A DNA stretch of 64,000 nt, from assembly GCA_019931105.1 (NCBI GenBank), contig JAIOUW010000004.1, forward strand, positions 186,001 to 250,000. The letters run 5' to 3'. Position 1 is the first letter of the stretch; the number at the start of each line of letters is the position of its first letter. Below the pieces are notes generated by a model. That model did no database searches. It was not told the DNA's origin and saw only the letters and a list, made by a program, of their open reading frames with translations. Shown in pieces: positions 1-9,172 of the stretch. Origin of the DNA: Flavobacteriaceae bacterium NBU2977 (lineage in GTDB: Bacteria > Bacteroidota > Bacteroidia > Flavobacteriales > Flavobacteriaceae). The position numbers were made by a program, and so were the translations under genes.

Positions 1-483
1 GCCTTGGGGGCCTTTTACATTCCTGAATCGAAAACGGTTGATTTTGATGATTGGATATTGGTGCTCGACGATGTTCGGGATCCTGGAAATTTGGGTACCA
101 TTATCAGGCTGTGTGATTGGTTCGGCATAAAAAATTTGGTCTGTTCGAAGAACACGGTCGATTGTTATAACCCAAAAGTACTTCAGGCCAGTATGGGCTC
201 GATAGCACGGGTAAATGTTGTCTATAATGATTTGGAGCATTTTCTGGATAATACAGGTAAACCTTTATATGGCGCCTTTATGAGTGGAAGTTCGGTTTAC
301 AAAGAGCAACTTCCTAAGGGCGGAATATTGGTCATGGGCAACGAAGCCAATGGGATCTCAAAGAACGTGGAAAAATTGATATCTTCTAAAATAGCCATTC
401 CACAGTTTGGCGATAGTACAACTGAAAGCCTGAATGTCGCCACCGCTACGGCAATTTTATTGAATGAAATCAGGAGAAAATAG
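1..483 (+). CDS. TrmH/SpoU-family RNA 2'-O-methyltransferase, C-terminal part
   Basis: This is the C-terminal part of a SAM-dependent RNA ribose methyltransferase of the SPOUT class. The three SpoU motifs are all present: DDVRDPGNLGTIIRLCDWFG near residues 20-40 of the visible part, GNEANGIS near 112, and the SAM-knot motif TTESLNVATATAILLNEI at the C-terminus. The frame is open to the left edge, and the first in-frame start-like codon (TTG at 4) lies inside the domain, so the true start and the N-terminal substrate-binding region lie outside the window. The tRNA or rRNA target cannot be told from this fragment. It converges on porT with only 11 bases between the stops. Confidence 0.9.
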   Translation, partial: ALGAFYIPESKTVDFDDWILVLDDVRDPGNLGTIIRLCDWFGIKNLVCSKNTVDCYNPKVLQASMGSIARVNVVYNDLEHFLDNTGKPLYGAFMSGSSVYKEQLPKGGILVMGNEANGISKNVEKLISSKIAIPQFGDSTTESLNVATATAILLNEIRRK

Positions 484-494
484 CTTGATCGATT

Positions 495-1202
495 TTATTC
501 GAAGGTAAAATTGATGAATATGCCTCGGGTTCGCATGGCGTCCAAATTACCGGTCCAAGGACTGTTAGGCTCCAAATCGCGAACAAGTTCGTCGGTAATG
601 GCGAAAACACCGCGGATCGACGGGGTGAATTTGAAATATTCAAGATAAAAGTCGATGCCGAAACCGAGTTCGTAGTTATAGACCCATTTTGTCATGCGAA
701 AAGTTCCGGCCGAATTGTCATCAATACTGCTCTCGTTGCTTCCTAAATTTAGAGATGCGGATCCACCCCCAATTATGAATGGCTTCCAGTTTCCGAAGCG
801 TTTTGTACTTACTTTTAGCAACAGCGGAAAGTTGATATAAGTCGATTTGACCTCCCTGACCGTATTGCGCTTAATGTCATCCTCCCCGGTAAACCCTGGA
901 AAGTTCAGTATTCGCGAATTGTAAAGTAATCCGGGTTCGAAACGTAGATCTAAAAAGCGATTTAGCCGCAATTCACCTATAAGTCCGACATTGAATCCTA
1001 TTGACTGATCGACCAAAATGTCATCGGTGAAATCTTTGTAATCAAACTTGAAATCATAACGGTTGAATCCCAAAAAGTAACCCCAGTTGAGCAAAGGCTC
1101 ATCTTCGTTCTCTAAATTGAGTACCGGATTTTCCTTAAATTGGGAATAGCCATTTTGGCTTAAAATGACACCTAACGCCACCAGAAAAAACAACTTCTTC
1201 AT
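495..1202 (-). CDS. porT: PorT/SprT-type T9SS outer-membrane beta-barrel protein
   Basis: The 235-residue protein starts with a signal peptide (MKKLFFLVALGVILSQNGYSQ), followed by alternating hydrophobic and aromatic strands typical of a small outer-membrane beta-barrel. Examples are the segments around GYFLGFNRYDFKFDY and LRLNRFLDLRFEPGLLYNS, and the chain ends in an aromatic residue-rich strand (IFINFTFE). Family, length and the neighbouring ubiE match PorT (SprT in gliding flavobacteria), a protein needed for assembly or function of the type IX secretion system. It follows ubiE on the same strand after 93 bases, so the two may be co-transcribed. Another porT-family barrel is the alternative; the ubiE context makes PorT itself more likely. 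Confidence 0.82.
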   Translation of the reverse strand: MKKLFFLVALGVILSQNGYSQFKENPVLNLENEDEPLLNWGYFLGFNRYDFKFDYKDFTDDILVDQSIGFNVGLIGELRLNRFLDLRFEPGLLYNSRILNFPGFTGEDDIKRNTVREVKSTYINFPLLLKVSTKRFGNWKPFIIGGGSASLNLGSNESSIDDNSAGTFRMTKWVYNYELGFGIDFYLEYFKFTPSIRGVFAITDELVRDLEPNSPWTGNLDAMRTRGIFINFTFE

Positions 1203-1295
1203 TTACGCAAATTAAAAGGGCCGGAAATGGGAAAATGAATCCTGCCGAACCGACCTCAAATTTTGATAACGACCATTGGTTTGTAGTGTAACAAG

Positions 1296-2030
1296 TCAAT
1301 TGGCCTTAGTTGCAATATAGATAGAGGCGACGCCCATCGTCTGAGGCCTGTTCTCTACATCTATAAACCCGATTTTGCGCAAAATATTGTTGAAGTCCTC
1401 ACCATGCGGAAAAACCGAGGCTGATTCGCTCAAATAGCCATATGCGCTATTGTCTTTTGAAAAAATGCGGCCGATGACAGGCAAAATGTATTTCGTATAT
1501 AATCGGTAGCCCTGTTTGAAGGGGGGTTTCGTCGGAATAGAAGTTTCCAATACTATAAAAGTGCCTTTTGGCCGTAAAACACGGTATATTTCCAAGAGTC
1601 CTTTTTCCAAAGTTTCGAAATTTCGCACCCCGAAGGCAACCGTAACGGCATCGAAAGAATTCTTCTCAAAAGGGAGGTTTTCGCTGTCGCCGACGACCAT
1701 TTCGATAACATTTTCCATATTTTTTTTTCGCACTTTTTTTCTACCAACATCAAGCATGCCCGGGGAAATGTCGAGACCTACGATTTTTTCTGCCCCGGTT
1801 TGTGTTAAATTGATGGCCAGGTCACCTGTTCCCGTGGCTATGTCGAGTATGTTTTTCGGCTTTTTTGTCTTCAGTAGATCGACTACCCTACGACGCCATT
1901 TTACGTCAATGCCAAAAGAAATCACTCGGTTCAGTCCGTCATAATTGTCACTAATTGTATCGAACATTTTTGTAACCTGCTCTTTTTTGCCGAGTTGGGA
2001 GTCCTTATAGGGAATTACTTTTTTTGCCAT
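1296..2030 (-). CDS. ubiE: Demethylmenaquinone methyltransferase (UbiE/MenG)
   Basis: A 244-residue class I SAM-dependent methyltransferase catalysing the last step of menaquinone synthesis, C-methylation of demethylmenaquinone. The family start KVxxMFDxIxxxYDxLNRVISFGID is seen at residues 18-42, the SAM motif LDIATGTGDLA at 62-72, and the UbiE signature VAFGVRNF at 131-138. Length is normal for the family. Menaquinone is the expected electron acceptor for the Na+-NQR encoded further along the window, so the UbiQ branch of the usual 'bifunctional' name probably does not apply here. A -7-like element lies 15 bases upstream of the ATG. Confidence 0.95.
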   Translation of the reverse strand: MAKKVIPYKDSQLGKKEQVTKMFDTISDNYDGLNRVISFGIDVKWRRRVVDLLKTKKPKNILDIATGTGDLAINLTQTGAEKIVGLDISPGMLDVGRKKVRKKNMENVIEMVVGDSENLPFEKNSFDAVTVAFGVRNFETLEKGLLEIYRVLRPKGTFIVLETSIPTKPPFKQGYRLYTKYILPVIGRIFSKDNSAYGYLSESASVFPHGEDFNNILRKIGFIDVENRPQTMGVASIYIATKAN

Positions 2031-2044
2031 CGTGTAATTTTCGT

Positions 2045-2052
2045 CAAAGATA
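2045..2052 (-). promoter_or_regulatory. Candidate -7 element for ubiE
   Basis: On the minus strand this reads TATCTTTG, an exact match to the Bacteroidota sigma-A -7 consensus TAnnTTTG, placed 15 bases before the ubiE ATG. No convincing -33 TTG was seen at the usual spacing. Confidence 0.4.
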
Positions 2053-2285
2053 CTATAAGACAGGTTCGATTAATGGTATATGAAGACAATAATGAAGATC
2101 CTTCAGAGTTCTTTACTTGTGTTTTTTAAAGGGCAATCGAATTTATTTGTGTAATTTCGTATTGCAATATTTGCGAATTTTTTGCGAAATGGGCTTTACT
2201 ATGGCTTTCGAACCCGATTGGGTTTTTCTTTCTGATTCTTGTTTGAAGATATTTGGCTTCGGCGTAAATACAACTTAAATTCTAA

Positions 2286-3635
2286 ATGAAAATAATAATT
2301 GCCGGCGCAGGCGAGGTAGGCTTTCATTTGGCAAAGCTTCTTTCTTATGAATCGCAGGATATTACCTTGATCGATACAAAGAAGGAAAGCCTTGCATATG
2401 CAGACAGCCATCTTGATATCAGGGTGTTACGTGGCGATGCCACCTCGATAGAGGTATTGACCGATGCAAAGGTACAGACCTCAGACCTGGTTATCGCGGT
2501 CACTTCTTCTGAAACGACGAATATCACCCTTTGTATGCTTGCCAAACAGTTGGGCAGTAAACGAACCATTGCCAGAATATCGAATACCGAGTTCATCGAA
2601 AATAAAGATGCCATTAAATTCTCGGAGTTGGGAATCGACGAACTTATTTCTCCCGAAGAATTGGCAGCGGCCGAAATTCAGCTTTTGTTGAACAAGTCGG
2701 CCTTTAACGACACCTATGAATTCGAAAAAGGCGAGTTGATCATGATCGGGGTTTCTTTGGGTAAAACCGCCCCTTTTGTCGGCAAAATGGTAAAGGAGGC
2801 CGCGAAAATTTTTCCCGAACTACATTTTATGCCGATAGCCCTGCAACGTTTGGGTACGCAATTCACGGTTATTCCGCGTGGGGATACTATTTTTAAGGAG
2901 GGTGACCGGGTATATTTTATTACCGTGAAGGAAGGCGTTGATGAACTTTACAAGCTTACCGGAAAAAAGAAGCGCGAAGTAAAAAATGTAATGATTCTGG
3001 GAGGCAGTAAAGTGGGGTATAAAGCGGCCCGAGACCTATGTGCAAAAAGTTTCAACGTTAAATTGATCGAGAAGGATAAAGAAAAGGCCTTTGATTTGGC
3101 AGATGAACTTCCGAACGCCTTGGTGATCAATGGTGATGGTAGAAATGTCGAACTTCTTGAAGAGGAGAGTTTAGACTCGATGGATGCCTTCGTCGCCGTT
3201 ACTGGAAATTCGGAAACGAACATTATGTCTTGTTTGGTCGCCAAGTCCAAACATATCAGAAAGACGATCGCTTTAGTAGAGAATATGGATTATTTTCAAC
3301 TGTCGCATTCCATTGGTATCGATTCTTTGATAAATAAGAAACTTTTGGCCGCCAATAACATTTTTCGGCATATAAGAAAAGGTGAGATCGTTGCGTTGAT
3401 GCGCCTGAACAATCTCAATGCAGAGATTTTGGAATTTGTGGTAAAGCCTGATTCAAAAGTTACGGGCAACGTCATACGCGAACTCGATTTTCCTAAATCG
3501 GCTACCATAGGGGGGGTGGTAAGAGATGGCCAAGGTATTATTGCCCTTGGTGGTTTTGAGATTATGGCCGGCGACAGGGTGGTCGTATGTTGCCTGCCCG
3601 AAGTCATACCCGTCATAGAGCGTTTATTCTTATAA
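2286..3635 (+). CDS. trkA: Trk potassium uptake regulatory subunit TrkA
   Basis: This is the cytoplasmic NAD(H)-binding gating subunit of the Trk K+ uptake system. The 449 residues form the typical duplicated layout: RCK-N domain (IIIAGAGEVGFHLAKLL at residues 3-19), a first TrkA-C domain, a second RCK-N domain (VMILGGSKVGYKAARDL near 235), and a second TrkA-C domain ending at the C-terminus. Length matches the E. coli type. Its stop is followed after a single base by the trkH start codon, so the two are one operon. It is divergent from ubiE across 255 bases. Confidence 0.95.
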   Translation: MKIIIAGAGEVGFHLAKLLSYESQDITLIDTKKESLAYADSHLDIRVLRGDATSIEVLTDAKVQTSDLVIAVTSSETTNITLCMLAKQLGSKRTIARISNTEFIENKDAIKFSELGIDELISPEELAAAEIQLLLNKSAFNDTYEFEKGELIMIGVSLGKTAPFVGKMVKEAAKIFPELHFMPIALQRLGTQFTVIPRGDTIFKEGDRVYFITVKEGVDELYKLTGKKKREVKNVMILGGSKVGYKAARDLCAKSFNVKLIEKDKEKAFDLADELPNALVINGDGRNVELLEEESLDSMDAFVAVTGNSETNIMSCLVAKSKHIRKTIALVENMDYFQLSHSIGIDSLINKKLLAANNIFRHIRKGEIVALMRLNNLNAEILEFVVKPDSKVTGNVIRELDFPKSATIGGVVRDGQGIIALGGFEIMAGDRVVVCCLPEVIPVIERLFL

Positions 3636-3636
3636 A

Positions 3637-5127
3637 ATGGAGCTGAACTCCAGAATCATAATACATTTAATGGGCCTGCTATTGCTTTGCAACGGCGGTT
3701 TTATGCTTTTGGCCGCCCTGGTGAGTGGCATATATGATGATGGGGCTACCCTTGACATTGCCATTGCCGCAGTGACAACCTTGTTCACAGGGGTTACGGC
3801 GATGTATTTTACCCGCGGACATAAGAAAGAAGTCAAACGTAAAGAAGGGTATATAATAGTCACGTTTGGCTGGATAGTAATGTCTTTATCAGGCATGTTG
3901 CCCTATTTGTTTTCAGGTTCGATACCGACCATTACCAATGCCTTTTTCGAGACTATTTCGGGCTATACGACCACAGGAGCCTCTATTTTAGACGATATCG
4001 AGGCATTGCCCGAAGGCATTCTTTTTTGGCGCAGCCTTACACATTGGATAGGGGGTATGGGAATAATTGTCTTGGCCATTGCCATACTACCGCTTTTGGG
4101 CATAGGTGGCATGCAGTTGTTCGCGGCGGAAGCCCCCGGCCCCAGCGCCGATAAATTGCACCCGCGTATTACCGATACCGCTAAAAGGCTGTGGTATATC
4201 TATGTAGGGTACACCCTCGCCGAAACCTTGCTGCTGAAACTTGCGGGCATGTCTTTTTTCGATGCCATAAACCATTCATTGGCAACATTGTCAACGGGGG
4301 GGTTTTCAACCAAGAATCTGAGCCTTGCCTTTTGGAATGATCAGCCGCTCATTCAATATATCGTTATACTATTTATGTTTTTGGCAGGTACGAATTTCGT
4401 ACTCAGTTATTTCGCTTTTAAAGGTAAGGTACAACGTGTGTTGAAAGATGAGGAATTCAAATATTATGGTGCGCTTATCGTATTTTTTACATTGATTGCC
4501 ACATTGGTGATTTATTTTAAGGCCGAGGTTCCGGTTTCAGAATATCATCCAAAAGTTCTGGGTACGGCCGAAAGTTCGTTTCGACATGCCCTATTTCAGG
4601 TAATTGCCGTAATTACGACAACTGGATTTGTGTCAGCCGATTTTACTAGTTGGACGCCGTTCTTGACCATCTTCTTTTTCGGGCTGATGTTTTTGGGGGG
4701 ATCTGCCGGATCCACTGCGGGCGGTATCAAGGTGATGCGGCATGTATTGATCATTAAGAACGGTCTGCTCGAATTTAAGCGAACCTTGCACCCAAGTGCC
4801 ATTATTCCGGTGCGGTATAACAATAAGACGGTAAAGGAGCATATTGTCTACAACATTATCGGTTTTTTGATTTTGTACATGCTACTTTTTATCATCGGTG
4901 CCCTGGTCTTGGGTGCTCTGGGATTGGACTTCGTAACCGCTATTGGAGGGGCGGCTTCATCGTTGGGCAATGTGGGCCCGGCCTTTGGCAGTTTGAATCC
5001 ACTGAGCAACTTTAACGGATTGCCCGATCTTGGTAAATGGTGGTGCGGATTTCTGATGCTGGCCGGTCGTTTGGAACTTTTTACGGTCTTGATCTTATTG
5101 ACCCCCTATTTTTGGAAACGAACTTAA
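3637..5127 (+). CDS. trkH: Trk potassium transporter membrane subunit TrkH
   Basis: The 496-residue polytopic inner-membrane channel of the TrkAH system. The four pore-loop signatures that form the K+ selectivity filter are visible in order: SGYTTTGASI, ATLSTGGFST, ITTTGFVSADF and SSLGNVGPAFG. About ten to twelve hydrophobic helices surround them, as in the SKT superfamily. It starts directly behind trkA and ends in a weakly structured 155-base gap before the convergent aminotransferase gene. Together with trkA it should give low-affinity, membrane-potential-driven K+ uptake. Confidence 0.95.
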   Translation: MELNSRIIIHLMGLLLLCNGGFMLLAALVSGIYDDGATLDIAIAAVTTLFTGVTAMYFTRGHKKEVKRKEGYIIVTFGWIVMSLSGMLPYLFSGSIPTITNAFFETISGYTTTGASILDDIEALPEGILFWRSLTHWIGGMGIIVLAIAILPLLGIGGMQLFAAEAPGPSADKLHPRITDTAKRLWYIYVGYTLAETLLLKLAGMSFFDAINHSLATLSTGGFSTKNLSLAFWNDQPLIQYIVILFMFLAGTNFVLSYFAFKGKVQRVLKDEEFKYYGALIVFFTLIATLVIYFKAEVPVSEYHPKVLGTAESSFRHALFQVIAVITTTGFVSADFTSWTPFLTIFFFGLMFLGGSAGSTAGGIKVMRHVLIIKNGLLEFKRTLHPSAIIPVRYNNKTVKEHIVYNIIGFLILYMLLFIIGALVLGALGLDFVTAIGGAASSLGNVGPAFGSLNPLSNFNGLPDLGKWWCGFLMLAGRLELFTVLILLTPYFWKRT

Positions 5128-5282
5128 AGATAATATCGGTTCTGTAGAGACCTTATCAATTTTAACCTTCGAAATTTCATATTTTTCGTTTGAACAAACG
5201 CAACAAAATTGTCACTGGTCATAGGCTCTGTGAGCGAACTCTTGAGTCTAGGGGTTAAGAGGGTAGTGGTGCGAAAAGCTTA

Positions 5283-6470
5283 CTATACTACTGATTTGAT
5301 CCTTGCCATGGCCTCACGGATCTCTTTTTCCGATGCGGCATACGAAATACGAATACAATTGCCATTGCCAAAGGCATCACCGGTTACGGTAGCAACATTG
5401 GCGGCCTCCAAAAGATACATTGCAAAATCGGACGCGTTGTTGATTAAACTACCGTTCAAGGTCTTTCCAAAAAAAGCGGAGACATCGGGAAAAACATAGA
5501 ATGCCCCTTCGGGTTCATTGCAATTGAATCCTTCAATTTCGCCTAGAAGATCCAATATCAATTTTCTACGTGTTTGAAACTCATCGACCATATATCGGAT
5601 GCGGTCCGGCGACTCGGTCAAAGCGGTTATCACGGCACGCTGAGCAATGCAGTTGGCACCACTGGTAACTTGACCTTGAAGTTTGTTGCAGGCTCTTGCC
5701 AAATAAGCGGGGGCACCGATATACCCGATACGCCAGCCTGTCATCGCGAATGCCTTGGCCACCCCGTTCACGGTTACCGTTCGCTCATACATATCTGAAA
5801 ATTGGGCCATTGAGGCATGTGCGGTGACACCGTAATTAATGTGTTCATAAATCTCATCGCTCACGACGATGATCTGTGGGTGTTTTTGCAAGACATCTGC
5901 CAGGGCCCGGAGCTCATTTTTGCTGTAAATAGACCCGCTGGGGTTACAAGGAGAGCTGTACCATAACATCTTTGTTCGGGGCGTAATGGCAGCTTCTAGC
6001 CGTTCGGGGGTCATTTTGAAATCGTTTTCAAGCGAGGTTGGTACCTCTACGGGAACTCCATCGGCTAATTTGACAATATCGGAATAACTTACCCAATACG
6101 GACAGGGCAGAATGACTTCATCACCTTTGTTCAGGCAAACCTGAGCTATGTTGTACAATGATTGCTTGGCACCCGTGGAGACCACGATCTGTGCCGGTTC
6201 ATAGATGAGGTTATTGTCTCGCTTGAACTTGGTTATTATAGCTTGTTTTAATTCGACATAGCCATCGACCGGAGTGTACGAATTGTAACCGTCGTTCACG
6301 GCCTGAATTGCGGCATTTTTTATATAGTCAGGAATGTCAAAATCGGGCTCGCCTAAACTTAATCCGATGATATCTTTGCCCGAAGCCCTTAGTTCACGGG
6401 CCTTTGCGGCCATTTCTAGAGTAGCGGAAGGAGTAACGCTGTTAATCCTGTCCGAAAGTTGTTCGTTCAT
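5283..6470 (-). CDS. PLP-dependent aminotransferase, class I (aspartate aminotransferase-like)
   Basis: A fold-type I, PLP-dependent aminotransferase of 395 residues. The substrate/cofactor motifs are visible: SLGEPDFD near residue 38, the CNPSG motif at 175-179, the PLP-pyridine aspartate in SDEIYEH (D205), and the Schiff-base lysine K239 in VAKAFAMTGWRIGY. This pattern is that of the aspartate/prephenate aminotransferase Ib subgroup (AspC/AspB-like); the exact amino donor is not decided by the motifs. The gene lies 16 bases downstream of the desaturase gene on the same strand and is probably in the same transcript, though no metabolic link between them is obvious. Confidence 0.93.
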   Translation of the reverse strand: MNEQLSDRINSVTPSATLEMAAKARELRASGKDIIGLSLGEPDFDIPDYIKNAAIQAVNDGYNSYTPVDGYVELKQAIITKFKRDNNLIYEPAQIVVSTGAKQSLYNIAQVCLNKGDEVILPCPYWVSYSDIVKLADGVPVEVPTSLENDFKMTPERLEAAITPRTKMLWYSSPCNPSGSIYSKNELRALADVLQKHPQIIVVSDEIYEHINYGVTAHASMAQFSDMYERTVTVNGVAKAFAMTGWRIGYIGAPAYLARACNKLQGQVTSGANCIAQRAVITALTESPDRIRYMVDEFQTRRKLILDLLGEIEGFNCNEPEGAFYVFPDVSAFFGKTLNGSLINNASDFAMYLLEAANVATVTGDAFGNGNCIRISYAASEKEIREAMARIKSVV

Positions 6471-6486
6471 TGTGAATTTAAAATTA

Positions 6487-7587
6487 CTAGTACTGCAGTG
6501 AAGGCTGTTTGCCCAATTCCTTTAAATGTTTGAAGTGCGAAATTATAGCTTTTCTAGTAGTTTTATATTCGTTATAAGGTAAATTAAATTCTTTGGCCGT
6601 TTGTTTAACGATTTTTGAGATTTTTGTGTAATGAATATGGCTGATATTAGGAAAAATATGATGTTCGACCTGATGGTTCAACCCACCTGTAAACCAATTG
6701 ACGATTCGGTTTTTGGTGCCAAAGTTGACCGTTGTGAACAACTGATGTATGGCCCAAGTATTTTTCATGTTGCCGCTTTCATCGGGTAGGGGCGTTTCCG
6801 CTTCGTCAACAATATGGGCCAATTGAAAAACGACGCTCAAAATGACCCCTGCGACATAGTGCATGATAAAGAAGCCCAAAAGAACTTTCCACCAAACTAT
6901 GTCAATGAATATCAGTGGAATGATAATCCAAATAGTCAGGTAGAGCATCTTTGTTATTACCAACGTGCTCCAATTGATGACAGGGTTGGGCAACTTGCCA
7001 TAGGCCAATTTTCGCTTCATATAACGATACATTTGCTGAAAATCGGTAGTTACGGCCCAATTGAAGGTTAGCAGTCCATAAAGGAAAATGGAATAAAAAT
7101 GTTGGAATTTATGGTGTTTCTTCCACTCGGCATGTTTTGAGAAACGCAGTATACGGCCCGCTTCCATGTCTTCATCATGTTCGTGGATGTTCGTATATGT
7201 ATGGTGGAGCACATTGTGCTGTACTTGCCAATTGTAAACGTTTCCCGCTAAGATGTAAATGCTGCTCCCCATTATTTTATTGACCCATTTTTTGTTCGAA
7301 TACGCCCCGTGGTTTCCATCATGCATGACGTTCATTCCTACACCGGCCATACCGATTCCCATTACGATGGTCAATAAAAGATTTGCCCAATTTGGCAACC
7401 CTAATGTTAATATCAAAAAATAAGGGGTCAAGAAAAGGGCGAACATGATGACGGTTTTCAGGTGCAAACGCCAATTACCGGTTTTTTTAAGCTTATTCTC
7501 TTTGAAATAGTCATTGACCCTTTGGTTCAAGGTCTTGAAAAATTTAGCTGAATCTTTTCGGGAAAATCTAATGGTCGTATTCTCCAT
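6487..7587 (-). CDS. Membrane fatty-acid desaturase (acyl-CoA/acyl-lipid type)
   Basis: A di-iron membrane desaturase of 366 residues that introduces a double bond into membrane fatty acids. The three histidine boxes are intact: HDGNH at 89-93, HNVLHH at 124-129, and HQVEHH at 305-310. The QxxHH form of the third box is typical of the front-end (linoleoyl-CoA-like) group, but there is no fused cytochrome b5 domain, so a separate electron donor is needed. Several long hydrophobic segments flank the boxes. Such enzymes commonly adjust membrane fluidity in the cold; regulation is not visible here. It is followed by the aminotransferase gene and is divergent from rsmG. Confidence 0.92.
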   Translation of the reverse strand: MENTTIRFSRKDSAKFFKTLNQRVNDYFKENKLKKTGNWRLHLKTVIMFALFLTPYFLILTLGLPNWANLLLTIVMGIGMAGVGMNVMHDGNHGAYSNKKWVNKIMGSSIYILAGNVYNWQVQHNVLHHTYTNIHEHDEDMEAGRILRFSKHAEWKKHHKFQHFYSIFLYGLLTFNWAVTTDFQQMYRYMKRKLAYGKLPNPVINWSTLVITKMLYLTIWIIIPLIFIDIVWWKVLLGFFIMHYVAGVILSVVFQLAHIVDEAETPLPDESGNMKNTWAIHQLFTTVNFGTKNRIVNWFTGGLNHQVEHHIFPNISHIHYTKISKIVKQTAKEFNLPYNEYKTTRKAIISHFKHLKELGKQPSLQY

Positions 7588-7675
7588 AGGATGAAATCTT
7601 TTAAATAAAAAAGAGCAATCGCCTTTTTTGTCGAAGGGATTTAATATGGACAGGAAATCGCGCCTTCGAATATAC

Positions 7676-7683
7676 TATTTTTG
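7676..7683 (+). promoter_or_regulatory. Candidate -7 element for rsmG
   Basis: TATTTTTG matches TAnnTTTG exactly and sits 19 bases upstream of the ATG at 7703. If real, transcription begins downstream of the in-frame TTG at 7628, which supports 7703 as the start codon. Confidence 0.4.
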
Positions 7684-7702
7684 TTCAAATACAAAGATAA
7701 GC

Positions 7703-8341
7703 ATGAGTGCACAAATATTGTTCGAATATTTCCCAAACTTGACCCAAAGCCAAAAATCACAATTTGAACGGCTCGAGGTGCTCTACCAAGATTGGAACCA
7801 AAAGATAAACGTCGTTTCTAGAAAAGATATCGAAGAACTCTATCTGCGCCATGTGCTACATTCATTGGGAATCGCCAAAATACATCGATTTAGGCCGGGA
7901 AGTTCAGTCTTGGATGTTGGCACGGGCGGAGGTTTTCCCGGTATTCCATTGGCCATTCTTTTTCCCGATACCCAATTTACATTGGTCGATGCCATCGGTA
8001 AGAAAATAAAAGTGGTGCAAGAAGTGGTGGACGGTTTGAAACTGACCAACGTGACCGCAATACATAGCAGGGTCGAAGATTTAGATGCCCGGTTCGATTT
8101 TATTGTCAGTCGGGCCGTAGCGGCCATGCCTACTTTTGTTTGGTGGGTAAAGGGACGTATAAAAAAGGAATCTATCGACGAGAATCGACGTAACGGAATA
8201 CTTTATTTGAAAGGGGGTGATTTGACCGAAGAGATGGCGGACTATAAAACGGCACAGATTTATGACCTTTCGGATTATTTTAAAGAGGGTTTCTTTGAGA
8301 CGAAAAAAGTGGTCTACCTGCCAATGAAATTCAAAGGGTAA
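7703..8341 (+). CDS. rsmG: 16S rRNA (guanine527-N7)-methyltransferase RsmG
   Basis: A 212-residue SAM-dependent enzyme that methylates N7 of G527 in 16S rRNA. The SAM motif VLDVGTGGGFPGIPLAIL, the acidic loop TLVDAIGKKIKVV and the family segment FDFIVSRAVA are all present. I chose the ATG at 7703 (MSAQILFEYFPNLTQSQ) because RsmG homology starts there; the frame could be extended to a TTG at 7628, but those 25 residues look non-coding and a -7-like element lies within them. It is a single gene divergent from the desaturase. Confidence 0.94.
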   Translation: MSAQILFEYFPNLTQSQKSQFERLEVLYQDWNQKINVVSRKDIEELYLRHVLHSLGIAKIHRFRPGSSVLDVGTGGGFPGIPLAILFPDTQFTLVDAIGKKIKVVQEVVDGLKLTNVTAIHSRVEDLDARFDFIVSRAVAAMPTFVWWVKGRIKKESIDENRRNGILYLKGGDLTEEMADYKTAQIYDLSDYFKEGFFETKKVVYLPMKFKG

Positions 8342-8633
8342 ACTTATACGCTCAACATACTCAAATAAGAATTTCTGCACTTTCTGGCATAAGACCTTAC
8401 ATAGCTCTGAACGCGTATTAAGAACGATGTCCTCGGCTCACTTTTTTGTGTCACATGGGTATTATCTTTCATTGTTAGCGATTGTTAGGTAATCAACGGC
8501 TAAAGTTAAATTACTTAAAATTTACAATTACTTAACGTTAAATTTACATTTAGATTGTCCTAAAGCGACAAAAGCGTAGTTTTTCTGCCCAATTATAGGG
8601 ACGACCTAAGTATATGGACTTTTCAATGCGTAG
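8342..8633. other. Intergenic region, no gene seen
   Basis: This 292-base AT-rich stretch lies between the 3' ends of rsmG and of the lipoprotein gene at 8634. I saw no ORF with coding character, no tRNA and no strong hairpin. Confidence 0.5.
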
Positions 8634-9014
8634 CTATTCACAGGCAAAATTTAAGGGTTTGAATAGCAGTTGAATATTCGTAAAATCATCTAAAACGAAC
8701 TCATTGCCTATTTCCCCTAAATTTTGGCCCTCGCAATCATGCACGGGAACAATAACGTTGGCCTTTGGGTCACAACTACGATAGAGAAAGACAGTCTGGC
8801 CTTCAAACTCGGCACTTGAAATATATTGGTATTTTGCATCTTCTGAAACATCACGTCTCCTTATGGCTATTTCGGATCTTAACCAATCGAGTTCCTCGAT
8901 GGGATCGGTGGTTCCACAGACTGTATTGAGGGTATCATCGCTATCGGAACATGATATTGTTGCCGTAAATGATAGGATCAAGAAGAAAGAACATCTTAAA
9001 AGATTGATTTTCAT
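8634..9014 (-). CDS. Small secreted lipoprotein of unknown function
   Basis: The 126-residue product begins with a lipoprotein signal (MKINLLRCSFFLILSFTATISC) with the lipid-modified cysteine near residue 22, followed by an acidic SDSDD stretch, which is common for surface-exposed Bacteroidota lipoproteins. The mature part has three further cysteines, within CGTTDPIEELDWL, YRSCDPKA and VHDCEGQ, and one at the very C-terminus (NFACE). These four could form two disulfides. I recognise no catalytic motif and assign no function. It appears to be a single-gene unit. Confidence 0.75.
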   Translation of the reverse strand: MKINLLRCSFFLILSFTATISCSDSDDTLNTVCGTTDPIEELDWLRSEIAIRRRDVSEDAKYQYISSAEFEGQTVFLYRSCDPKANVIVPVHDCEGQNLGEIGNEFVLDDFTNIQLLFKPLNFACE

Positions 9015-9110
9015 AGGGACACTTGATTTAATGGTTCTTTTGCATTTTTATATTCCGTACCTCCTTTTGGCCATGAAATTGCCAAATAAGTATATAGCTC
9101 CTGTCATTTT

Positions 9111-9146
9111 AAATAAAAAAAACCTTCAAAGACATTGCTTCGAAGG
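9111..9146 (-). terminator. Intrinsic terminator of the DinB gene
   Basis: The arms CCTTCaAAG (9123-9131) and CTTcGAAGG (9138-9146) form an eight-pair hairpin with one mismatch. Read on the minus strand it is followed by an uninterrupted T-run encoded by 9115-9122. It lies 26 bases beyond the stop of the DinB-family gene. Confidence 0.72.
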
Positions 9147-9172
9147 CTCGATATGGTATCATTGGTTCGGTA

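Noticed and set aside
1516-1944. 142-codon plus-strand frame opposite ubiE
   Set aside because: It lies fully within ubiE, which has all family motifs; the antisense product has no recognisable features.
5128-5200. Possible terminator after trkH (GGTTCTGTAGAGACC)
   Set aside because: The pairing is short and interrupted and no T-run follows directly.
7628-7702. Longer RsmG start at TTG
   Set aside because: RsmG homology starts at the ATG at 7703 and a -7-like element lies inside the extension.
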